Made by a program: the position numbers and the translations under genes. The notes beneath the pieces were generated by a model, which saw only the letters and a program-made list of their open reading frames with translations, searched no databases and was not told the origin of the DNA. Shown one piece after another: positions 35,193 through 44,163 of a stretch of DNA of 64,000 nt; position 1 is the first letter of the stretch; the number at the start of each line of letters is the position of its first letter. The DNA is taken from NCBI RefSeq assembly GCF_010367435.1, contig NZ_WJWY01000006.1, forward strand, positions 1-64,000. Reading direction: 5' to 3'. The DNA is from Fusobacterium sp. IOR10. GTDB taxonomy: Bacteria; Fusobacteriota; Fusobacteriia; Fusobacteriales; Fusobacteriaceae.

Positions 35193-36525
35193 CGTATTTT
35201 TTATTGATACTTTTAAGTCCAATAGTTATAAATATTGAAATAGAGATTATTAAAGTAAGTAATTCATTTGTTGGGGCAGACATCCAAATTCCAAGTTCAT
35301 TAAACATATTAGGGAAAGTATAAAGTAAAATATTTATTAAAATAAAGCCTCTAAGGGCACTTAATATACTAGAAATAAATGAATTTTCTATAGCTGTAAA
35401 GAAGGATGAAATAACAATATTTACACCAACTAATAAATATGTGAAACTATAAATATTTATTGCTTTTTTAGTAATGTTATAAATTGTTCTATCACCATTT
35501 ATAAATATAGAAATTATATTTCCCACATAGGTATTTATAAATATATAAAATATTATTCCAAGTAAAATAACAGTGGTCAATTCTATTTTTAGTATTTTTT
35601 TAATTCTTTCAAATTTTAAAGCTCCATAATTATAACTTATAACAGGCTGTATTCCCTGTGAAAAACCAGTCATAGTCATAGTTACCAATGTGGAAATATA
35701 TCCAATTATTCCAAAGGCAGAAACACCCTTTTCTCCCATAATCTTCATAATAATAATATTAAAGGCCATAATAACTATTCCTGTGGCAGTTTCTGTTATA
35801 AACTCTGAAAATCCTTTGTAACAAATATTCAATGAATTTTTAAGGGTTACTTTAGTAGGAATAAATTTTAATTTTTTAGAATGAAGAACAAGATATAGAA
35901 GAAGGAAAAAAGCAGTTCCAAACTGAGCAATTCCAGTTGCAAGGGCAGCTCCTTTTATTCCCCAATGTAAATGCAGTATAAAATAATAATCTAAAAAAAT
36001 ATTTAAAATTGCTCCAACAAATAGACATAGCATTGAATATGCAGGACATCCTTCTATTCGAACAAATACTTCAAAACCATAAGATAGTAAATAAAAAAGT
36101 GTAAAAAAGGATAAATAAGATAAATAAGTGGCAGCATCATTTAAGATAACATCATTGGCCCCTAAAAGCCTAACAATTTCCTTAGGGAAAAGAACTCCCA
36201 ATGTTCCTAAAAATGATCCGAATATAAATAGTAACTCTAAAGACAAACTATAGATTTGGTTTGCTTTTTCTTTATTACCTTCACCTAAATTAATGGCTAT
36301 TATTGTTGAACTACCTATTGCAATCATTATACCTAGGGCAAAGGATAAATTAACATAGGGCATCACAATGTTTACCGCTGCAATTTCCTTTGTTCCCAAA
36401 TATCTTCCAATAAATGTTCCATCAACAATTGTATATAAAGAAAAAATCCACATGGTTATCACAGAGGGACAACCGTACTTGAAGATAATCCTCGTGAGGC
36501 TATCCTTACCTAAATCTAATTTCAT
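35188..36525 (-). CDS. MATE family multidrug efflux protein
   Basis: This 445-residue inner-membrane protein has 12 predicted helices and the MATE layout of two similar halves. It begins RIIFKYGCPSVITMWIFSLYTIVDGTFIGRYLG, has GAILNIFLDYYFI in the first half and SQGIQPVISYNYGA in the second, all typical of the NorM/MepA-like branch. It exports cationic compounds by Na+ or H+ exchange; the substrate is unknown. It follows the precorrin-2 dehydrogenase gene by 28 bases and is probably co-transcribed. Its 3' end runs into a gltS relic. Confidence 0.9.
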   Translation of the reverse strand: MKLDLGKDSLTRIIFKYGCPSVITMWIFSLYTIVDGTFIGRYLGTKEIAAVNIVMPYVNLSFALGIMIAIGSSTIIAINLGEGNKEKANQIYSLSLELLFIFGSFLGTLGVLFPKEIVRLLGANDVILNDAATYLSYLSFFTLFYLLSYGFEVFVRIEGCPAYSMLCLFVGAILNIFLDYYFILHLHWGIKGAALATGIAQFGTAFFLLLYLVLHSKKLKFIPTKVTLKNSLNICYKGFSEFITETATGIVIMAFNIIIMKIMGEKGVSAFGIIGYISTLVTMTMTGFSQGIQPVISYNYGALKFERIKKILKIELTTVILLGIIFYIFINTYVGNIISIFINGDRTIYNITKKAINIYSFTYLLVGVNIVISSFFTAIENSFISSILSALRGFILINILLYTFPNMFNELGIWMSAPTNELLTLIISISIFITIGLKSINKKYV

Positions 36526-36553
36526 AATATCACTCTCCTACTAACATTATAAA

Positions 36554-37039
36554 CTATAGAATAGTTCCAATGTCAAGAGAATGTAGCTTATTTTTTAGAG
36601 CCTTGGATTTTTTAGGATCCCCATTAGCTGAAATTCCTATTACATATTCCCCTTCCTTAAGAACACTTGCAAATCTAGTGTTCATAAGAGTTTTAGATGT
36701 GATGTTATTAACTAGTATGTTGTGTTCATCACAATACATATATAGTTCTTCATTTAATTTCTCATTATCTGTTGCAAGAATAACTAAAAAACTATTTAAA
36801 CATTGTTTTTTTAAATCTTCCCTACTAAAATTACCAACTTGAAGATCTATTAAATTATTATTGAGAGCTAATTTTGTCAATCTAGGATCTCTTACTTCCC
36901 TTGTGAGAATCTTTATATTTCCTTCATATTCTAGAACAGTGGAAACCTTTCTAAAGGCAATCTTCCCAGCTCCAATTACAAGGATATTTTTATTTTTTAA
37001 ATTAATAAATAATGGAAAAAAATTATTTGAATTATTCAT
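36554..37039 (-). CDS. Precorrin-2 dehydrogenase (siroheme synthase N-terminal type)
   Basis: This 161-residue protein matches the CysG/Met8 N-terminal NAD-binding domain. It begins FFPLFINLKNKNILVIGAGKIAFRKV, with the GxGxxxxRK signature, and continues ILATDNEKLN and later FASVLKEGEYVIGISANGDPKKS. It oxidises precorrin-2 to sirohydrochlorin on the way to siroheme. The methyltransferase and most of the ferrochelatase part are absent. No other siroheme or cobalamin gene is in the window, so its place before a MATE gene is unusual. Confidence 0.87.
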   Translation of the reverse strand: MNNSNNFFPLFINLKNKNILVIGAGKIAFRKVSTVLEYEGNIKILTREVRDPRLTKLALNNNLIDLQVGNFSREDLKKQCLNSFLVILATDNEKLNEELYMYCDEHNILVNNITSKTLMNTRFASVLKEGEYVIGISANGDPKKSKALKNKLHSLDIGTIL

Positions 37040-37166
37040 AAATCCTCCTTAAAAAATTAATACTTTATTGTAACCTTTTCTTAAAATAAAAGCTAGTATA
37101 TTATATAGTCCGATAAAACATTTAAATATTAATTTATTTTTAAGTATATAAAACCTAACATTTTTA

Positions 37167-37178
37167 GATAAATTTATC
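37167..37178. promoter_or_regulatory. Palindrome GATAAATTTATC upstream of the MerR gene
   Basis: A perfect 12-bp palindrome lies 22 bases upstream of an extended -10 (TGTTATAAT, -10 at 37200-37205) that serves the MerR gene, and between the divergent genes. It is a candidate operator for the MerR protein, by position only. Confidence 0.4.
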
Positions 37179-37234
37179 AATAGTTTTTATCTTTTATGTT
37201 ATAATATTGTAAATTGTTAGGTGGAGGAAGATAT

Positions 37235-38062
37235 ATGAATTCTCATAAGAAAACATTTTATAAAATAGGAGAGATTAGTAAGTTATATGGAATTAGCAGT
37301 GATCTTTTAAGATATTATAATAAAATAGGCCTAGTGAAACCAGATTTTATTGGAGAGAATGGATATAGATACTACTCTAAAAGACAAATTTGGAAATTAA
37401 ATAGTATAAGAAATTTGAGAAATTTAGGTATAGGATTAGAGGATATAAAAAAGTTTCTTTATGAAAGAAACACGAGAAATACTGAGGAAATGCTTGAATT
37501 TCAGCTAAATGTTATATCTGATAAAATTAATAATTTGCAAGAATTAAAAGAAGAAATTAATAATAAAATAGAAAATATAAACTTTTTTAAAGGATTTGAA
37601 GAATTTGATAAACCTATACTAAAATATATTCCAGAAAGAAAAATTTTAAAATCCAAGGGGATATTAAAAAAAGACTGGGAAATAGACTTTGAGATAAAAA
37701 TTTTAAATAAAAAAACAACCTACAAAGATGACATTATATTAACTAACAATGAAATAGGAGCTTTTATATCCAAGGAGAATTTTTACAAAAAAGAATACCA
37801 AACCTTTTCAGGAACCTTTATAATAAATGAAGAAAAGGGAGAAAAGCTTAAAGAAGGTTATTATTTAAGTTTAACTTTCAGAGGGAGCTATAAATATAGT
37901 TCCAAATATTATGAAATTTTAAAACTTTACATTAAAAATAATAACTATAGGATAATTGGTGAGATTTTAGAAATTTACCATATAGAAGTTCATATAACAG
38001 AAGAGGAAGATGAATATATAACAGAAATTCAAATTCCAATTGAAAAAATAATTTGTGATTAA
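37235..38062 (+). CDS. MerR family regulator with effector-binding domain (BmrR-like)
   Basis: This is a regulator of about 275 residues. The N-terminal MerR winged helix is clear: YKIGEISKLYGISSDLLRYYNKIGLVKPDFIGENGYRYYSKRQ. A coiled-coil linker follows (about 85-120). The C-terminal half resembles a GyrI/BmrR-like ligand pocket that often senses drugs. The open frame extends to TTG 37214, but GGAGG precedes ATG 37235 by seven bases. It is divergent from the precorrin-2 dehydrogenase-MATE pair, so control of that pump is a reasonable inference. It may also be co-transcribed with the decarboxylase downstream. Confidence 0.88.
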   Translation: MNSHKKTFYKIGEISKLYGISSDLLRYYNKIGLVKPDFIGENGYRYYSKRQIWKLNSIRNLRNLGIGLEDIKKFLYERNTRNTEEMLEFQLNVISDKINNLQELKEEINNKIENINFFKGFEEFDKPILKYIPERKILKSKGILKKDWEIDFEIKILNKKTTYKDDIILTNNEIGAFISKENFYKKEYQTFSGTFIINEEKGEKLKEGYYLSLTFRGSYKYSSKYYEILKLYIKNNNYRIIGEILEIYHIEVHITEEEDEYITEIQIPIEKIICD

Positions 38063-38099
38063 AGGATGTATAAAAAATAAAAGGAAAAGGAGATGTTTT

Positions 38100-39311
38100 A
38101 TGTTTAACAAAGAAGTGATATTAGAACAAGGAAAAAAGTATGATAGTTTTTATCTTTATGATGAAAATATTGTTTTAGGAAACATTAAAAAATTAAAGAA
38201 AAATTTTCCAAATGTTAAATTTTTGTATTCTGTAAAATCAAATCATCATCCAGAAATATTAAAAACAATATTTGCCCAAGGAATTGGAGCAGATGCAGCT
38301 AGTAGTAATGAAGTTTTAAAGGCTTTTAATAATAATGTACCAAAGGAAGAAATTCTATACTCTGCTCCAGGAAAATCAATTAAAGATATTGAAACAGCCT
38401 TTGATAAATGTATATTTACAGCTGATAGTTTAAATGAAATTAAAATGTTAAATGATTTTGGAAAAGAAAAAGATCAAATAATGGAAATAGGTATTAGAGT
38501 TAATCCAGATTTTACTTTTTATTCTGATTTTGGAGTTGCCACTAAGTTTGGAATAGACGAAGAAATATTAATGGAAAATTTAGATCTATTAAATTCTTTT
38601 GAAAATATAAAAATAATAGGAATACATGTTCACTCAAGTAGTCAAGAATTGAATACAGAAATATTAAAAAAATATTATAGAAATATGTTTTCCCTAACTA
38701 AAGAACTTCAAAATAAGTTGAATTTAAAGTTAAAATTTATTAATTTAGGATCAGGAATAGGAATTCCTTTTTCAGTTACTGACAATCCTGTTGATGTTAA
38801 GGATTTAGGAAAAGAATTAAATTCCCTTTGTGAAAAATTTAAAGATGAAATAAAAGGTGTTCAACTTTATATAGAAACTGGTCGTTATTTATGTGGACCT
38901 AGTGGAGTCTATGCTACAAAAGTAATAGACATTAAAATCTCTAGAGGAAAGAAATTTGTTATATTAAAAAATACTTTCAATGGATTTATAAGACCATCAA
39001 TGGAAGCATTTGTTAAATCATATTCTGACAATCCAAAAATGAATGAACCTTTATTTACTAAAAAGGGAGCTTTTCAATATGTTGTGTTAACAGATGAAAA
39101 GAAATTAGAGAAAGTTGATTTATATGGAAATCTATGTACTTCAACAGATTTAGTTGGAAAAGATTTGATTTTACCAAAAATAAAAATTGGAGATTTAATA
39201 GTTATGACAAATGCAGGATGTTACGCAGCAGTATTAACTCCTTTCCAATTTTCTTCACAAATTCCACCAAAGGAACTATATTTAAAAAAAGATGGAAACA
39301 TAATACTTTAA
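38100..39311 (+). CDS. PLP-dependent decarboxylase, fold type III (LysA/ornithine decarboxylase 2 family)
   Basis: This enzyme of about 403 residues has an alanine-racemase-like barrel and a C-terminal beta domain. The PLP lysine is K46 in FLYSVKSNHHPEIL. GADAASSNEV, IGIHVHSSSQELN, LGSGIGIPF and the phosphate/substrate segment IETGRYLCGPSGVYA follow, and GNLCTSTD provides the catalytic cysteine position. The substrate cannot be read from sequence; it is not a clear diaminopimelate decarboxylase, and group IV acyl-carrier or polyamine decarboxylases are alternatives. The longer frame begins at 38055 inside the MerR gene; ATG 38100 follows AGGAG and is chosen. Confidence 0.8.
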   Translation: MFNKEVILEQGKKYDSFYLYDENIVLGNIKKLKKNFPNVKFLYSVKSNHHPEILKTIFAQGIGADAASSNEVLKAFNNNVPKEEILYSAPGKSIKDIETAFDKCIFTADSLNEIKMLNDFGKEKDQIMEIGIRVNPDFTFYSDFGVATKFGIDEEILMENLDLLNSFENIKIIGIHVHSSSQELNTEILKKYYRNMFSLTKELQNKLNLKLKFINLGSGIGIPFSVTDNPVDVKDLGKELNSLCEKFKDEIKGVQLYIETGRYLCGPSGVYATKVIDIKISRGKKFVILKNTFNGFIRPSMEAFVKSYSDNPKMNEPLFTKKGAFQYVVLTDEKKLEKVDLYGNLCTSTDLVGKDLILPKIKIGDLIVMTNAGCYAAVLTPFQFSSQIPPKELYLKKDGNIIL

Positions 39312-39324
39312 TAATAATTAATTA

Positions 39325-39366
39325 TAAAAAAATTCTAGCACATATAAGTGTTGGCATTTTTTTATT
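39325..39366. terminator. Weak terminator between the decarboxylase and MFS genes
   Basis: An imperfect stem, CTAGCAC...GTGTTGG (seven pairs with wobbles), is flanked by A7 and T7 runs in the 55-base gap between convergent genes. Confidence 0.5.
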
Positions 39367-40584
39367 TTATGCAAAAGTAACTTCATCTTTCCCTGCTTTT
39401 ATTCCACAAAATATTAAAAATAAAATTGCAATTATTAAAATTATCATTGTAGAATTCCATGAATTAGTTAAATCAAATAAGAATCCAATTAAAATTGGTC
39501 CAATTGATGCAATTAGATAACCTGCTGATTGAGCCATTCCAGAAAGTTCTGCTGCTTTTTTTGCATTTGGAGTACGAAGGGATAAAAACAAAATTGCAAG
39601 ACTTATTCCACCTCCAGCACTTAATCCCATAAATAATAATGAAAACATTATTAAAAATTTAGTTTTTGCAAAGAAAAGTAAGGTCATACCTAGTAAATAG
39701 AAAGACAAAATTATAATTGAAATTAATTTCTGACTTTTAAATTTAGCAGCAACAATTGGCACAATTAAAGTTGTAGGTAAACTTACCAATTGATAAAATA
39801 AAAGCATTGATCCAGAAAATTCAAAAGTCATATTCTTAGATACAATTATTGCAGGTAACCATGCAACTAAAGAATAGAATAAAAAAGATTGAGTTCCCAT
39901 AAATAGAGTTACCCACCAAGCTAATGGGGATTTCCATATGGAATTACTTTTTAATTGCTTATTAATATTGTCATTATTAAAAATTTCTTTCTTTCTTAAT
40001 TGGGGAGTCCATATTCCTATGGCAATTAATATTAAGATTATCCATATTCCTAAACTATTTCTCCAAGTAAAGGATAATTTAGTTACTAAAGGAACACTTA
40101 GGCCAGATCCAATAGCTGCAAAACTACACATACTTGTAATATATATGCTTATTATTATTCCTATATGTTTTGAAAAATTATATTTTATAATACTAGGAAG
40201 TAACACATTTCCTATTGCTATTCCTAATCCTATTAAAGTTGTTCCTAAAAATAATCCAAAGGAATTTGTATAGGACCTGATAATTTCTCCAATAAATATT
40301 AGTATTAAACCTCCTAACATTATTAAACCGTCACCAAATTTAAAACTTAATTTTGGCACATAGGGAGAGAAAATTGCAAAGGCTATTAGTGGTAGAGTTG
40401 TGACAAAACCAGCCATACTATTATTTAAGAGATATTCTTTCTTAATCAAAGCTATAATTGGTCCAACTGAAGTAATTGGTGCTCTTAAATTAAATGAAAC
40501 AAAAATGATCCCTAAAATCATTAATGTTAAATATTTAGTAGATACTCTATTGTTCTTTTTTAAATTTTTTGGATCTATTCCCAT
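39367..40584 (-). CDS. CynX/NimT-like major facilitator transporter
   Basis: This 405-residue protein has 12 hydrophobic helices. Its N-terminal half carries the cyanate/nitroimidazole-resistance (CynX/NimT/YeaN) signature NLRAPITSVGPI, with GLGIAIGNVLLPSIIK and a second-half MGLSAGGGISLAILFLSLR. The substrate is unknown. It ends convergently with the decarboxylase gene. A GGGGGAG site precedes the ATG. Confidence 0.85.
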   Translation of the reverse strand: MGIDPKNLKKNNRVSTKYLTLMILGIIFVSFNLRAPITSVGPIIALIKKEYLLNNSMAGFVTTLPLIAFAIFSPYVPKLSFKFGDGLIMLGGLILIFIGEIIRSYTNSFGLFLGTTLIGLGIAIGNVLLPSIIKYNFSKHIGIIISIYITSMCSFAAIGSGLSVPLVTKLSFTWRNSLGIWIILILIAIGIWTPQLRKKEIFNNDNINKQLKSNSIWKSPLAWWVTLFMGTQSFLFYSLVAWLPAIIVSKNMTFEFSGSMLLFYQLVSLPTTLIVPIVAAKFKSQKLISIIILSFYLLGMTLLFFAKTKFLIMFSLLFMGLSAGGGISLAILFLSLRTPNAKKAAELSGMAQSAGYLIASIGPILIGFLFDLTNSWNSTMIILIIAILFLIFCGIKAGKDEVTFA

Positions 40585-40670
40585 AATACTCCCCCTTGAA
40601 TTATCTATATTTTTAATTAAAAATAAATAATTAATATACAGAGTATATATTAACTCAAGGTAAAAGTCAA

Positions 40671-40703
40671 TAAAAATAGAGTAGAAATATTTATTTCTAC
40701 TCT
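40671..40703 (-). terminator. Terminator of the aldehyde dehydrogenase gene
   Basis: AGAGTAGAAAT and its inverted copy ATTTCTACTCT form an 11-bp stem (678-703). On the minus strand it is followed by ATTTTTATT. It starts 25 bases past the dehydrogenase stop. Confidence 0.85.
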
Positions 40704-40727
40704 AGGAAAAATCTAACTTTTAAATTT

Positions 40728-42095
40728 TTATTTTAATATTTTTTTAATAGCGTGCAATTTTTTCAATGAATATGGTGGAAAGATTAAAGTATTATTAATT
40801 CTTGTGGATTTATTAAGCACACCCTTTGCATGGGAAAAAGTTTTAAAACTTTCTTCCCCGTGATAATTTCCCATACCAGAATTTCCAACACCACCAAATG
40901 GCAAATGATGATTACTATAATGATTAATAACATCATTTATACAAACTCCCCCTGAACTAGTTCTTTCAATAACTTTATTAGCAACATCTTCATTTTCAGT
41001 AAAGAGATATAGAGCAAGGGGCTTTGGTCTTCCATTGACAATTTCAATAGCTTCATTAATAGCATCAAAGGATATTATTGGTAGTATAGGTCCAAAAATT
41101 TCCCCTTCCATACATTTATCATCCCAAGAAGCATTGTTAATTAATGTAGGTTCTATATACTTATCTTCAAGGTTATAATTTCCACCAAAAATAATTTTTT
41201 CTTTATCATTTTCTATAATATTTATAAGCCTTGTAGTATGTTTTTCATTTATAATTCTTGCAAAGTCAGGGGATGCATAAATATCTTCCCCATAAAATCT
41301 TTTAATAACTTTTTGTAATTCTTGAATAAATTCATTTTTTACAGAATTATGAACCAATAAATAATCTGGAGATATACAAATTTGACCTGCATTAAAAAAT
41401 TTACCCCAAGCTATTCTTTCAGCAGCTGTTTTTAAATTAGCATCATGATTTATTATACAAGGACTTTTTCCACCTAGCTCCAATGTTACAGGAATTAAAT
41501 TTTCACTAGCTCCCTTCATAACAATTTTTCCAACTGTAACGCTTCCAGTAAAAAATATATAGTCAAATTTACTGTGAATTAATGTGGTTATAACTTCTTT
41601 TCCCCCTTGGACAACTCTAATATATTTCTTTAAAAAGTTTTCATCAAAGATTTTTTGAATAATATTTGAAACATTTACTGTTTCTTCAGAAGGCTTAATA
41701 ACTGCACAGTTTCCAGCTGCAATTGCCCCAATTAATGGTTCAATACATAAATTAAATGGGAAATTAAAGGGAGCAATAATTAAAACAACTCCATAGGGTT
41801 CTTGTTTAATATAACTTTTAGATCTAAACTGTGAAATAGGAGTTTTTACTTTTTTAATCTTACTCCATTTTTTTAAATTATTAATGGCAAAGGAAATACT
41901 TTCTAATATTACCCCAATTTCAGAAACATAACTTTCAAATTGAGGCCTTTTTAAATCAGCTTTTAGAGCATTTATAATATCATCCTCATGAAATGATATT
42001 ATTTTTTTTAATTTTGTTAATTGGTTAATTCTAAAGGAAATCTCTTTTGTTTCACCTGTATAATAATAATCTTTCATTTCTTGTAAAACATCCAT
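40728..42095 (-). CDS. Aldehyde dehydrogenase (class 3-like)
   Basis: This 455-residue NAD(P)-dependent aldehyde dehydrogenase has the short class 3/CoB-like form. It contains GVVLIIAPFNFPFNL, KPSEETVNVS, FTGSVTVGKIVM, the glutamate motif ELGGKSPCII and the catalytic cysteine in FNAGQICISPDYLL, plus NHHLPFGGVGNSGMG at the end. It oxidises aliphatic or aromatic aldehydes; the substrate cannot be specified. It is monocistronic by its own terminator. Confidence 0.93.
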   Translation of the reverse strand: MDVLQEMKDYYYTGETKEISFRINQLTKLKKIISFHEDDIINALKADLKRPQFESYVSEIGVILESISFAINNLKKWSKIKKVKTPISQFRSKSYIKQEPYGVVLIIAPFNFPFNLCIEPLIGAIAAGNCAVIKPSEETVNVSNIIQKIFDENFLKKYIRVVQGGKEVITTLIHSKFDYIFFTGSVTVGKIVMKGASENLIPVTLELGGKSPCIINHDANLKTAAERIAWGKFFNAGQICISPDYLLVHNSVKNEFIQELQKVIKRFYGEDIYASPDFARIINEKHTTRLINIIENDKEKIIFGGNYNLEDKYIEPTLINNASWDDKCMEGEIFGPILPIISFDAINEAIEIVNGRPKPLALYLFTENEDVANKVIERTSSGGVCINDVINHYSNHHLPFGGVGNSGMGNYHGEESFKTFSHAKGVLNKSTRINNTLIFPPYSLKKLHAIKKILK

Positions 42096-42116
42096 AACAT
42101 ACCCCCTTAATTGTTA

Positions 42117-42148
42117 CAAAAAAATCCCTCAATATTTATACTGAAGGA
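42117..42148 (-). terminator. Terminator of the rnmV operon
   Basis: The minus strand has TCCTTCAGTAT-AA-ATATTGAGGGA, an 11-bp stem with wobbles, followed by seven or eight T's. It lies 22 bases after the rnmV stop. Confidence 0.88.
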
Positions 42149-42169
42149 CCTTTGAAGTAAATATTTAAT

Positions 42170-42715
42170 TTATAAAGTTTCTATTATTTCATTCATGGCT
42201 TTTTCAAATTCTTCCATTGAAATTCCATAGTGATTTAATTTAACTAAAAGTTGTTTTCCATTGGAATATCCAATTCCTAATTTTTCTCCAATTTTTTCCC
42301 TTAGGGATTTAGAGTTAGGAAATCCTGTTAAATGATATTCTAATAAATCTTCAACTGTGAAAATATTTTCAGATTCAATTGTTTCATATTTTGCCTTTTC
42401 CAAAGCCTTTATAATAGATTCAGGATTGGCATTTTCAACACCAATATTTCCATTTTTAATACCTTCATATCTATTTATATAAGCTTGTTTTGCCTCTGGA
42501 AAACGTTCAGATATAATTCTTCTAATTTGAACACCAGCAAAATCAGGATCTGTTAATATAATTATACCATTATTATCGTAAGCTTTTTGTATTCTATCTA
42601 AATTCTTTTTTACTGAATATCCATGAACTGCTATTAATTCTGCATCAACCGCTCTTTTTACAGCAGTTATGTCGTCTCTTCCTTCAACTACAATTACTTC
42701 TTTTATTTTCTTCAT
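42170..42715 (-). CDS. rnmV: Ribonuclease M5
   Basis: This 181-residue Toprim nuclease matures 5S rRNA. The Toprim motifs are IKEVIVVEGRDD (catalytic Glu) and IIILTDPDFAGVQIRR (DxD). KQAYINRYE and a C-terminal region with EDLLEYHLTGFPNSKSLREKIGEKLGIGYSNGKQLL match the M5 family. It is encoded 34 bases after the methyltransferase gene, with which it is likely co-transcribed. The usual partner ksgA is not adjacent. Confidence 0.94.
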   Translation of the reverse strand: MKKIKEVIVVEGRDDITAVKRAVDAELIAVHGYSVKKNLDRIQKAYDNNGIIILTDPDFAGVQIRRIISERFPEAKQAYINRYEGIKNGNIGVENANPESIIKALEKAKYETIESENIFTVEDLLEYHLTGFPNSKSLREKIGEKLGIGYSNGKQLLVKLNHYGISMEEFEKAMNEIIETL

Positions 42716-42749
42716 TATATCTCCTTAATATTGTGTAAAATTTAATAAA

Positions 42750-43955
42750 CTATTTAATTAAAAAATATGGTTTAAGTAAAGTATCTAAAATAGGTTCTAT
42801 TCCTAAAAAATCTTTAAAAGTATTGTATTCTCTTAATTTTTTTTCAAGGGATTCATTTGTAGTTTTTTCTTTGATTCCACGAATAAGAACATTTTTAGGT
42901 GTGTTTACTAAATCTATAAATTCTATAACTTGAGTTTTAAAACCACATAGTTCCAAAGCCTGTGCTCTAAATGCATCAGTTGCAATTGAAGAAAACTTTT
43001 CCAGCAATATTCCGTGTTTTCCAATTAAAGATTCACTTTCATAAAAAGAACTATTTTTATTAGATGATATTTTTTCATTAAATTCATGTTGACAACATGG
43101 AACAGCTAAAATAGCCTTGGCATTTAATTCCATAGCTTTTAATAAAGAGTAATCTGTTGCATTATTACAAGCATGAAGAGAAAATATAAGATCCACATCC
43201 TTCATTTTATTAACATCTTTAATATCCCCAGTTAAAAATTCTATGTTCTTTAAGTTAAGTTCATCAACTATATTATTACAATCTTTCATAACATCATCTT
43301 TTAAATCCAATCCAATAATATCAAATTCCAAATCATTTTTCATTTTAAAATAATAATGTAGAGCAAATGTTAAATATGATTTTCCACAACCAAAGTCTAT
43401 TATTTTAATTGAATTTGTAACTAACTTTTTAGATTTCATTTCAGAAACTGTCTCATCTATAAATTGCAAATACTTATTTATTTGTTTGAACTTGTCATAA
43501 CTTTTTTTAAATATTTTTCCATTTTCTCCCATAACTCCAAGTTTAACTAAAAATGGAATAGGTTCTCCCTCTTGTAAAATATAATTTTTGTTCTTATTAT
43601 GTTCTAAAGAAACTTCTTCTTTTATATTCTTCGTACTTTTAATTTTAAATCCTTTTTTATTTTTTAAAATTTGAATATCTTCTTCCTTTGTAAATATCAT
43701 ATATTGATTAAAATTTTCTAGTAATAAATATATTTTATTTAAAGCTTCCTCTATATTCAAATTAGAATGGTAGGCCTTGTTGTTTTTGAACTCTTCAAAT
43801 TGATAAAAAAATTCATTTTTTATTAAAATGGGTTTTATCATAACTTTACTATAGGGGTAATTTCCTTTCATATTGGAAAAAACACATTTAACTAATTTTT
43901 TATTGGAAAAAACATCCTCCATAAGTAAGTTAACTTTCTCTTCATTTACTTTCAT
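42750..43955 (-). CDS. Class I SAM-dependent methyltransferase (METTL-like, PF13679 type)
   Basis: This 401-residue protein has an N-terminal region of about 170 residues of unknown role, followed by a Rossmann methyltransferase domain. SAM motif I is IKIIDFGCGKSYLTFALHYYF, and DIIGLDLKDDVM, LTGDIKD and DLIFSLHACNNATDYSL follow. The late AVPCCQHEFNEKI is the cysteine/histidine signature of this branch, which includes proteins suspected of acting on tRNA. The substrate is not known. It precedes rnmV in the same direction, suggesting an RNA-related role (inference). Confidence 0.8.
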   Translation of the reverse strand: MKVNEEKVNLLMEDVFSNKKLVKCVFSNMKGNYPYSKVMIKPILIKNEFFYQFEEFKNNKAYHSNLNIEEALNKIYLLLENFNQYMIFTKEEDIQILKNKKGFKIKSTKNIKEEVSLEHNKNKNYILQEGEPIPFLVKLGVMGENGKIFKKSYDKFKQINKYLQFIDETVSEMKSKKLVTNSIKIIDFGCGKSYLTFALHYYFKMKNDLEFDIIGLDLKDDVMKDCNNIVDELNLKNIEFLTGDIKDVNKMKDVDLIFSLHACNNATDYSLLKAMELNAKAILAVPCCQHEFNEKISSNKNSSFYESESLIGKHGILLEKFSSIATDAFRAQALELCGFKTQVIEFIDLVNTPKNVLIRGIKEKTTNESLEKKLREYNTFKDFLGIEPILDTLLKPYFLIK

Positions 43956-44163
43956 TAAAACTCCTTAACATAATTTTATTAATTTTTGTCTATTAGAAAT
44001 TATAACTCAAAAAATAAAAAAAAGCAATGGGAACAACTTAATTTTAAAATTCTAATAAATTTAGGTTGTTTTTATGTAATATTTTAGGTATAATTATATA
44101 TATAAAATACACTTGTTTTATATAATAGATGTTTAAATGTTTTTCAGGGGGAGATGTACTATA

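Noticed and set aside
39134-39520. 128-codon plus-strand frame across the decarboxylase end
   Set aside because: It overlaps the decarboxylase in another frame, crosses the intergenic terminator and enters the MFS gene antisense; there is no ribosome site.
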